Assembly (NCBI GenBank): GCA_035556135.1
Contig: DATMFO010000003.1
Location: 1,054,001 to 1,118,000, forward strand
DNA from: ZC4RG30 sp035556135
GTDB taxonomy: Bacteria; Pseudomonadota; Gammaproteobacteria; Steroidobacterales; Steroidobacteraceae
Direction of reading: 5' to 3'
DNA length: 64,000 bases
Shown here: positions 57,611 to 64,000 of the stretch, one piece after another
Layout: every line of letters begins with the position of its first letter
Position numbering within the stretch: the stretch's first letter is position 1
The notes under the pieces: model-generated
The model's input: only the letters and a program-made list of their open reading frames with translations
What the model was told of the DNA's origin: nothing
Databases searched by the model: none
Position numbers and translations under genes: made by a program

Positions 57611-60023
57611 GGCCCAGTCCACCGGTGAGGATACCGGCGGCACCGACGAACACCCAGTCAGGCACCGACAGCGGCACCAGGTGCAGCCATGCGGCCAGGC
57701 GTGGCACCTGCACCATCACCACCAGTGAAACCAGGGCAGCGCCGGTGATGAGGCGCGAGGCGCGTGACCTCAGCCCGGAGAGCACCAGCGTGACAGTGGT
57801 GCTGGCCAGGATGAGGGTCGCGAGCGCCATCGTGCGCGCCTGCACGGCGTCCTGCGCGTCCAGTCCACGCCGATAGGCGAGCAGCACCGCAGCGGTGATG
57901 CTCAGCCCCACCAGCACGATCACCAGCCACTCCCTCCTGCCGAAGAAGGATGCACGCCGCTCCCGGTTTGCAGGCGCCATGCGCCCGGCAGGCGGCGGAT
58001 CCTGGAACACCAGCATCGCCGTGGGATGGATCAGCAGCTCCAGCCAGACGATGTGGATGGGCAGGTACAGCAGCGGCTGGTCCGCCAGCGGCACCAGTGC
58101 GGCGCTGAGCACCAGCGGCACATGCACCATCAGCAGGTAGGCAAAGCTGGTCTGCAGGTTGCGGAACAGCTGCCGTCCTTCCGCAATCGCGCGGGTGATG
58201 GTGCGGAAGTTGTCATCGAGCAGCACGACGGCGGCCACTTCGCGGCTGCTGTGCGAACCGGATTCGCCCATGGCGATACCCACATCGGCGGCCTGCAGTG
58301 CCGGCGCATCATTCACGCCATCGCCCGTCACGGCGACGATCTCGCCGCGCTGCTGCAGCCGCTGCACCAGCTCGAGCTTCTGCGCCGGCACCGCGCGCGC
58401 CACGACATCGATGCGTGCCGGCGCCTGGTCCAGGCTGGCCAGGGCTTCCATGGTGAACACCTCGGGCTGCCCATTGCCGAGCCCGGCCTGCAAAGCGATC
58501 GCGCGCGCGGTGCCGGGATGATCGCCGGTGACCATGATCACGCGGATGCCGGCCGCGGTGCATTCCTGCACCGACTCGCGCACCCCTTCGCGCAATGGGT
58601 CGGCGAAGGCCAGCAGACCGCGGAAAGTGAACCCCGCTTCCGGCTCCGCTCCCGTGTCCAGGCCGGCGGCAGGCAGGGTACGCGATGCAAAGGCGATGAC
58701 CTTGTGGCCGCTTTCGGCATGGCCCGCCACCTGGTCGAACCACTGCGCGCGATCCGGTGCGGGCAGCGCGCACAGATCAAACACGGTCTCGGGTGCGCCC
58801 TTGGTCACGGCCAGGATCGCATCCGTGCCTGTCTGCCACAGCGCGGTTTCGCGCCGCCGGGCTTCAGTGAAGGGAAACACCTGCCTGCACAGCGCGGGAT
58901 CGGGGGCCACCGGCGCTGCGGCGAGGATGGCGGCATCCAGGGGATCACCGCTGTCGTGGCGGGAGGCCATCGCGGCGACACGCAGCAGTTGCCCAGCGTC
59001 GGTTCCGGCGGCGGGATCCTGCTGCACGAGAACCAGTCGCCCTTCGGTCATGGTGCCGGTCTTGTCCGAACAGATGCAGGTGACGCGGCCAATGTTCTCC
59101 ACCGCCACGGCACGGCGCACCAGCGCCTGCCGCCGTGCCAGCCGATAGACGCCCGCCCCCAGGAAGAAGGTGAACACCACCGGGAATTCCTCGGGCAGTG
59201 CCGCCACCGCCAGGGTGACGCCGCTGAGCAGCGCATCGACGATGCCGTGCCCCTGGTACAGGCGAATGGCGGCCAGCAGCAGGCACATGGCAATCGCCGC
59301 GGTGAGCAGCACCGAGACCAGCCGCGCGATGGCCTGCTGCAGCGGCGTGCGGGCATGCGTGCCCTGCACGGCGAGACGCGCTATCTCGCCATACATGGTC
59401 TCCGCGCCCGTATACGCAACGCGCAGGCGCGCCGTGCCGGTGAGCAGCCGCGTGCCGGCGGCGAGCCAGTTCTCCGGGATTGCATCCTGCCGGCCGGCAA
59501 CATGGGGCTGCTTGGCCACCGGCAGTGACTCGCCACTGAGCATCGATTCGTCGAGCTGGACGTTGTCGCCGGAGCTGAGCAGCCCGTCGGCCGGCACTGG
59601 CTCTCCGGCACGCACTTCGACCAGGTCGCCCGGCACCAGCTCACGGGCCGGCAGCAAACTCCATTGCCCGTCGCGCAGCGTGCGTGCCGTGGTCGCCAGC
59701 CGGCTTGCCAGTCCCTGCGTGGAGGCCTGCGTGCGCCGGTGCAGGAAAGCATCCATGCCGATCAGGGGAACCAGCGCGAACAGCAGGATCAGCGCCTCGA
59801 GGCGATCCCCCAGCCACAGGAACAGCGCAGCGGTGCCGAGCAGGAACCACAGCATGGGATCGCGCAGGGTGTCGCGTGCCAGCATCCACAAGGTTGCGGG
59901 CGCGGCTTCGACGATGTCGTTGGCGCCGTTGCGGACCCGCAGGGATCCGGCTTCCGCCGTGGTGAGGCCACGTTCACCGTCCAGCAGGTCGGCGAGTCGT
60001 TCGGTGGGGATCCGCGCGCGCAT
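57588..60023 (-). CDS. P-type cation-transporting ATPase
   Basis: 811 residues from the ATG at 60023. Actuator loop LDESMLSGESLPV, phosphorylation site CSDKTGTMTEG, nucleotide-binding KGAPE and hinge TGDGVNDAPAL. The M4 ion site is ALPEEFP, as in P2/P3-type Ca2+ or H+ pumps rather than the CPC of heavy-metal pumps. The N-terminal metal-binding domain of P1B pumps is absent. Probably Ca2+ or Mg2+ movement across the inner membrane; the ion is inferred. Confidence 0.9.
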   Translation of the reverse strand: MRARIPTERLADLLDGERGLTTAEAGSLRVRNGANDIVEAAPATLWMLARDTLRDPMLWFLLGTAALFLWLGDRLEALILLFALVPLIGMDAFLHRRTQASTQGLASRLATTARTLRDGQWSLLPARELVPGDLVEVRAGEPVPADGLLSSGDNVQLDESMLSGESLPVAKQPHVAGRQDAIPENWLAAGTRLLTGTARLRVAYTGAETMYGEIARLAVQGTHARTPLQQAIARLVSVLLTAAIAMCLLLAAIRLYQGHGIVDALLSGVTLAVAALPEEFPVVFTFFLGAGVYRLARRQALVRRAVAVENIGRVTCICSDKTGTMTEGRLVLVQQDPAAGTDAGQLLRVAAMASRHDSGDPLDAAILAAAPVAPDPALCRQVFPFTEARRRETALWQTGTDAILAVTKGAPETVFDLCALPAPDRAQWFDQVAGHAESGHKVIAFASRTLPAAGLDTGAEPEAGFTFRGLLAFADPLREGVRESVQECTAAGIRVIMVTGDHPGTARAIALQAGLGNGQPEVFTMEALASLDQAPARIDVVARAVPAQKLELVQRLQQRGEIVAVTGDGVNDAPALQAADVGIAMGESGSHSSREVAAVVLLDDNFRTITRAIAEGRQLFRNLQTSFAYLLMVHVPLVLSAALVPLADQPLLYLPIHIVWLELLIHPTAMLVFQDPPPAGRMAPANRERRASFFGRREWLVIVLVGLSITAAVLLAYRRGLDAQDAVQARTMALATLILASTTVTLVLSGLRSRASRLITGAALVSLVVMVQVPRLAAWLHLVPLSVPDWVFVGAAGILTGGLGLILTRRH

Positions 60024-60075
60024 GGCCGTCAATCCAGAAGCTCCGGTCCAAGGGGGCGCGGCGGAGCCGCGCTGG

Positions 60076-61377
60076 TCACCTGAAGTTGAAGTGCTCGAAC
60101 TGTACCGCCGACGGAGGAATGCCGCACTTGCGAAGCTGCTCCTGCACGGCCGCCAGCAGGCCTTCCGGCCCGCAGAAACTCACCGCAACGGAGGTTGCAT
60201 CCACGCCGCCGGCGAGCTCGGACAGTCTGGCGCAGAACTCCGGCGCGGCAGGACCGGACGACACCGCCACCAGCTCCACACCGCGCGAACGCGCCAGTCG
60301 CCCGAGCTCATCGACGGCCGGGAACGCCCTGCCGGGCGTATGGAAATAGAACAGGGTCACCCGCTCCAGGCCCACCGCATCAGGATCGGTCAGCCACGCC
60401 AGGAAGGGCGAGATGCCCACTCCACCGGCAATCCAGATCTCGCGCGCCGCTCCGGCATGCCGCGTGAACCGGCCATACGGCGCATGGATCTCGGCCTGCA
60501 TGCCGGGCGCCACGCGCCGCACCAGCTCCGAGGTGTAGTCACCGAGTGACCGGATCACGAAGTGGACGCGCCCTCCTTCACCAGCCGACGCGATCGTGAA
60601 CGGATGCGGTTCGCGCAGCCCGTCTGCCTTCATGCGCAGGAATCCGAACTGACCGGGCTCGAAAGTGATGCCCCTGCGCACCGGTTCCAGTTCCAGCCGC
60701 AGGGCCGCAGGGCCGGCCTCGGTCGCCACGACGCGGAATACAGCATGCCTGGCAATGAAGGGATAGAGCACCAGCTTGTAGAGGGCCGCGCAGATGCCAA
60801 GGCCGGTGATTGCTGCCAGCCAGATGCCGGCAGGGCTGTCGATGCGCACCGGCGAGCGGATGCTCAGCCAGTGCGCAATCACGACCAGGAACAGCGGGCC
60901 TGACAGCTTGTGCCACCAGCGCCACTGGCTGTAGGGGATGCGCCGGTTCAGCGCCAGGACGACAATCACCATCAGGGCCACGAAGCTGGCCTGTCGCACC
61001 AGGCGGGTGGTGTACCGTGGCAGCTCCACGATGGGCGCCAGGTCCCATGTGCGAAGCTCGGCCTGGAAAACCAGGTGGAAGGACGCAAAGGCCAGCGCCC
61101 ACACCGCCAGCCACTTGTGGACCAGGTACACCCGATCGAGCCCACCCAGCAGCGATTCGAACAGCGGCCAGCGGCCGCCTAGCAATGCCGCCGCGCCCAT
61201 CAGTGCCAGCGCCGAAGCACCCAGCGCAAGACTCGCCGCCGCGGTGGTGAACCAGGTGTCGCGAGGGATCTCGGCCAGGACCAGCGCGCTGGTTATGAGC
61301 ACCAGCAGCAGCACGACCTGCCAGGGGCTTGGCGGACGGGCGCGCCTTGCAGACACACCGACGAAGTCATCAGCCAT
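60076..61377 (-). CDS. ferric-reductase-like transmembrane flavoprotein
   Basis: 433 residues from the ATG at 61377 (GGGGGGAAG upstream). N-terminal ~200 residues: six transmembrane helices with paired His (VHKWLAVWALAFASFH and WHKLSGPLFLVVIAHW) for two b-hemes, as in the ferric-reductase-like domain. C-terminal half: FAD-binding PHPFTIASAGEGG and NAD(P)H-binding GGVGISPFLAWL, ending CGPEGL ... EHFNF. It moves electrons from NAD(P)H across the membrane to a periplasmic acceptor. It is divergent from a heme-containing barrel protein. Confidence 0.88.
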   Translation of the reverse strand: MADDFVGVSARRARPPSPWQVVLLLVLITSALVLAEIPRDTWFTTAAASLALGASALALMGAAALLGGRWPLFESLLGGLDRVYLVHKWLAVWALAFASFHLVFQAELRTWDLAPIVELPRYTTRLVRQASFVALMVIVVLALNRRIPYSQWRWWHKLSGPLFLVVIAHWLSIRSPVRIDSPAGIWLAAITGLGICAALYKLVLYPFIARHAVFRVVATEAGPAALRLELEPVRRGITFEPGQFGFLRMKADGLREPHPFTIASAGEGGRVHFVIRSLGDYTSELVRRVAPGMQAEIHAPYGRFTRHAGAAREIWIAGGVGISPFLAWLTDPDAVGLERVTLFYFHTPGRAFPAVDELGRLARSRGVELVAVSSGPAAPEFCARLSELAGGVDATSVAVSFCGPEGLLAAVQEQLRKCGIPPSAVQFEHFNFR

Positions 61378-61537
61378 GGCGCACTTCCCCCCCGACCTCA
61401 ACAGACTGTCTGGAGGTTATGCGCCTCGATGGTACTTCATCAACATGCTGCGCCGGGCTACGTACTTCTACCAACTGGCGGGAGATGCCCGCGTTGCTAC
61501 ATTGGCCCCACAACAATCAATTGCCGGGGCCTCATAC

Positions 61538-62830
61538 ATGCTCAGATTCCGCGGAAACGCCTTCTTCGCAGCCGCACTGGTCCTCCTGCTCGCAGGATTT
61601 TTCCCTGGCAATGCCGCGGCAATGCCGGGGTTCGCACGCCAATATGGCGTCAGTTGCGCGATCTGCCACAGCGCGGTGCCAAAGCTCAATGCCTTCGGCG
61701 AGTACTTCGCGGATTCCAACTTCAGGATGCCGAACTGGCGTGATACCACCGTGGATACCGGCGACAAGATACTCGCGCTGCCGAAGATGCTTCCCATCGG
61801 CATACGGGCGCAGTCCTTCGTGCAGCTTCGCGAAGGAGAAGACATCGATCCGGCCAGCGGCCCGACGGGCAATGGATCGGATTTCGACTTCCAGGCCCCC
61901 TACCTGGTGAAGGTGCTGGCGAGCGCGCCGTTGTCGGACCACATCACGTTCTACTTTTACGGCATCTTTGCCGAGAAGGGCGGCAACGGCGAGGTGGTAC
62001 TCGAGGATGCCTGGTTCCAGCACGATGACGCGTTCGGCACTGGCGTCAGCGCCATGCTGGGGCAGTTCCAGGTGTCAGACCTGATGTTCCCGCGCGAGGT
62101 CAGGCTCACGTTCCAGGACTTCTATGCCTACCGTGCCGCTGGCATCACCTACGATCGCGGCGTAATCCTCAGCCGCGACGTCGGGCCGCTCGACCTGGCC
62201 GTGGGCGCCGTGAACGGCAATGGCATCGAGCAGAATTTCACCATCGACAGCCCGGGCTATCGCCGCCCCGACCACCTGTTCGACAACGACTCCGACAAGA
62301 GCTTCTTCGGCCGCGCCGGCTTCGGTGCCGGGCCGGTGAACGTAGGCCTGTTCGGCCTCGCGGGCAAACAGCGCAGCGCAGGCGGACTGCTCGGCGACGA
62401 GACTGGCGCGCGCAATACCGACAAGCTGATCGCGGGACTCGACCTCTCCGGCAACCTGTCCTCCAAGGTGAACTGGTTCGCCCAGGGCCTGTGGAACAAC
62501 TGGAAGGACTTCCTCGATGTGGCACCAAACCAGGACTACAAGTGGTTTGGCGGATTCGCGGGCCTGGATTACATCCGCAACGAGCGCTGGGCGTTCTCGT
62601 TCCTCTACAACTTCGCCGATGCGGGCGACCTCGACGACACGGACACGATCTACAAGGGGATCAACATCAATTCCCTGTCTGCCACCGCGTCCTATTACTT
62701 CATGCGCAACGTCAAGGGCGTGATCGAGGTCAATGCTGACCTGCTGAAGAAGGATCCGGCTGGCCCACCGTGGGTGGGTCACCAGAGCCGTGAGCACTAC
62801 CTGCTGGTGGGATTCGACGCGGCGTTCTGA
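61538..62830 (+). CDS. outer-membrane beta-barrel protein with one c-type heme motif
   Basis: 430 residues; ATG at 61538; signal peptide cut near NAAAMPGF. CAICH (40-44) lies at the mature N-terminus, then VPKLNAFGEYFAD. From ~75 onward alternating strands (IRAQSFVQLREG, HITFYFYGIFAEKGG, RWAFSFLYNFADAGD) end HYLLVGFDAAF with the C-terminal Phe typical of outer-membrane barrels. Heme followed by barrel suggests electron movement at the outer membrane. Its divergent partner is a transmembrane flavoprotein reductase; the start has only a weak ribosome site. Confidence 0.72.
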   Translation: MLRFRGNAFFAAALVLLLAGFFPGNAAAMPGFARQYGVSCAICHSAVPKLNAFGEYFADSNFRMPNWRDTTVDTGDKILALPKMLPIGIRAQSFVQLREGEDIDPASGPTGNGSDFDFQAPYLVKVLASAPLSDHITFYFYGIFAEKGGNGEVVLEDAWFQHDDAFGTGVSAMLGQFQVSDLMFPREVRLTFQDFYAYRAAGITYDRGVILSRDVGPLDLAVGAVNGNGIEQNFTIDSPGYRRPDHLFDNDSDKSFFGRAGFGAGPVNVGLFGLAGKQRSAGGLLGDETGARNTDKLIAGLDLSGNLSSKVNWFAQGLWNNWKDFLDVAPNQDYKWFGGFAGLDYIRNERWAFSFLYNFADAGDLDDTDTIYKGININSLSATASYYFMRNVKGVIEVNADLLKKDPAGPPWVGHQSREHYLLVGFDAAF

Positions 62831-62870
62831 TCAGGCGACGAAGCGACTACTCCGACCTGGCAGCCACCCT

Positions 62871-63218
62871 TCAGCGACGGAATGCCTCGCGACAGCGAGC
62901 GCATGGCCGCGCGCCTGAATGGTGGTGCGGGAGGCCCTGCAGGGACTGCCGCAGCGAAGGGGTCGTGCCGCAGAAGCGGCAGTATTCCAGCAGATAGTGC
63001 AGCAGGCAGCCCGCCGACAGACCGAGCGGCAGGCCCACCGCATAGCCCACGGCCGTGCCATCGGCCGCGAAGGCCGCGAAGCAGGCAGCGAGAGTGGCGG
63101 CGAGCGCCGCAGCCGTCACCGGCAGCAGCCAGCGCTTCACCGGAATGCTCTGGCTGGTCCGCAGGTAGATGACGGCCAGCAGCAGGGCCAGGCACAAGGT
63201 AGTGAGGAAGGGACGCAT
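62871..63218 (-). CDS. small membrane protein with C-terminal Cys pairs
   Basis: 115 residues from the ATG at 63218. Three to four short hydrophobic segments (FLTTLCLALLLAVIYL, LLPVTAAALAATLAACFAAFAA, GLPLGLSAGCLLHYLLEY), then a Cys/His-rich tail (CRFCGTTPS ... HHHSGARPCARC) that could bind zinc. Family not recognised. It reads towards the barrel-protein gene. Confidence 0.55.
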   Translation of the reverse strand: MRPFLTTLCLALLLAVIYLRTSQSIPVKRWLLPVTAAALAATLAACFAAFAADGTAVGYAVGLPLGLSAGCLLHYLLEYCRFCGTTPSLRQSLQGLPHHHSGARPCARCREAFRR

Positions 63219-63377
63219 GGGTTGCGGAATGCTCGCCCATGAGCGCTGCCGCAAACCGGACCTGCCGCACACCCTCCAGCTGGTGCACTGCGGCGGGATG
63301 CAATGATGCGTTGCGCGCGCAAGCGATGCAGAGACCCGCCTGACCTATAGAATCCGGCCCTGCCTCAGGAGCCTGCC

Positions 63378-63920
63378 TTGCCGCCCGGTACCACCCTCTT
63401 CAGCTTCGACATCGACCTCAGCGACGTGGATCGCGGCGTCTACGCACCGCTGAACCTGCGCGTGGCGCAGCACCCCAGCGAGCTGCCGGACCATCTGGTC
63501 ACGCGCGTGCTTGCCTACTGCCTGGAGCACACCGAAGGCATCGAATTCACCAAGGGACTCTCGGAGCCGGATGAGCCCGCCCTCTGGGTGCGCGACCTCA
63601 CCGGCCAGCTGCAGACCTGGATCGATGTCGGCCTGCCCTCGCCCGAGCGCCTGCACCGGGCCGCCAAGGCGGCGCCGCGCGTGGCCGTGTACATCCACAA
63701 GGAGCCGACGCGCTGGATGAAGGAAGTGCTGGATGCCCGCATCCACCGCGCCGCGCAGCTGGATGCGTTCGCCTTCGACCGGGACTGGCTGGCCGCGCTC
63801 ACGGCGAAGCTGGACCGGCGCAACCAATGGTCACTGGCGAGATCGGACGGGCAGATCTACCTGACCGTGGGCGACGACACGCTGGAGACCGTGCTCGAAC
63901 GCCCGCTTGAGAAACCATGA
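63378..63920 (+). CDS. yaeQ: YaeQ family protein
   Basis: 180 residues, TTG start at 63378 with AGGAG upstream; E. coli YaeQ has 181. Conserved blocks: DLSDVDRGVYAPLNLRVAQHP, EGIEFTKGLSEPDEPALW and WIDVGLPSPERLHRAAKAA. The fold is PD-(D/E)XK nuclease-like, function unsettled. The stop overlaps the next start (ATGA). Confidence 0.92.
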   Translation: MPPGTTLFSFDIDLSDVDRGVYAPLNLRVAQHPSELPDHLVTRVLAYCLEHTEGIEFTKGLSEPDEPALWVRDLTGQLQTWIDVGLPSPERLHRAAKAAPRVAVYIHKEPTRWMKEVLDARIHRAAQLDAFAFDRDWLAALTAKLDRRNQWSLARSDGQIYLTVGDDTLETVLERPLEKP

Positions 63921-64000
63921 ACATCTGGGTGGACGCGGATGCCTGTCCGAAAGTCATCAAGGAAGTCCTCTATCGCGCAGCCGAGCGGACGGGCGTGGCC
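63917..64000 (+). CDS. YaiI/YqxD family (UPF0178) protein, 3' end outside window
   Basis: Only 28 codons are present: MNIWVDADACPKVIKEVLYR. The VDADACP start is the signature of this PIN-like family. It is coupled to yaeQ by a 4-base overlap. Confidence 0.85.
   Translation, partial: MNIWVDADACPKVIKEVLYRAAERTGVA

Noticed and set aside
1..64000. Mobile elements, integrases, attachment sites, tRNA or rRNA genes.
   Set aside because: No transposase, integrase or recombinase coding sequence, terminal inverted repeats or tRNA-like cloverleaf was recognised by eye; a tRNA scan and insertion-sequence search would be decisive.

Overview
Organism and setting. The window is a high-GC bacterial chromosome segment, most likely from a gammaproteobacterium. 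YheU (UPF0270) and YaeQ are families centred on that class. The mix of DUF6152 and other exported orphan proteins, an isoquinoline-1-oxidoreductase-type molybdoenzyme and many exported c-type cytochromes would suit Steroidobacterales/Nevskiales-like lineages; this placement is an inference. I found no rRNA, tRNA, CRISPR array, phage or insertion sequence. Two frameshifted genes and two places where truncated gene pieces abut suggest either decay scars or draft/metagenome assembly errors. Layout, 1-20.3 kb: mostly exported proteins. They include the end of a cytochrome c protein, an OmpA-like protein, three secreted alpha/beta hydrolases, a frameshifted GH62 arabinofuranosidase, a lectin-like protein coupled to a caspase-fold (C13-like) peptidase, two tandem paralogues sharing a CDRACL motif, a DUF6152 protein and a small beta-barrel. 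Several carry long Gly/Pro/Ala-rich tracts. Embedded are rraA-like, yheU, ilvD with a divergent LysR gene, and a ferritin-like Tat protein. 20.3-22.9 kb: three truncated genes joined end to end (TolB/TPR protein, group II PLP decarboxylase, cysteine synthase-glutaredoxin). 22.9-34 kb: DUF488, SodC lipoprotein, a proline-rich beta-propeller lipoprotein, a triheme cytochrome divergent from the two-subunit molybdenum hydroxylase, DUF1993, UspA, SulP and a DksA-like zinc-finger protein. 34-38.1 kb: an arsenic operon (arsR, arsC, acr3, an OsmC-like gene, an ATP-grasp-like gene). 38.1-47.5 kb: Dabb protein, FAD monooxygenase, then a five-gene efflux operon (RND permease, adaptor, outer-membrane factor, response regulator, histidine kinase). 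47.6-52.6 kb: a nitrite/NO module (nirK, diheme cytochrome, monoheme cytochrome, two-domain multicopper oxidase) divergent from a NorR-type activator, with a close-to-ideal sigma-54 promoter between them. 52.6-57.6 kb: a MerR-controlled operon with a textbook 19-bp-spacer promoter, a macB remnant, an SMP-30 protein, small membrane proteins and an ECF sigma factor. 57.6-64 kb: a P-type ATPase, a ferric-reductase-like membrane flavoprotein divergent from a one-heme beta-barrel protein, a small membrane protein, yaeQ and the start of a YaiI/YqxD gene. How it works together. The clearest system is nitrite/NO handling: NorR senses NO and, with sigma-54 RNA polymerase, would switch on nirK and three partner redox proteins that resemble the ncgABC genes of Nitrosomonas, here in reversed order. 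The arsenic operon is conventional for three genes and then carries two unusual ones. The 1-20 kb exported set would fit attack on esterified plant or polyester polymers (CE1-like esterase plus GH62), but no substrate can be proved from sequence. Strongest leads: the nirK/ncg-like module with its regulatory DNA; Gly/Pro tracts inserted into three exported proteins relative to paralogues; the chimeric 21.5-22.05 kb junctions; the ATP-grasp gene in the ars operon; and the lectin/caspase-like pair.
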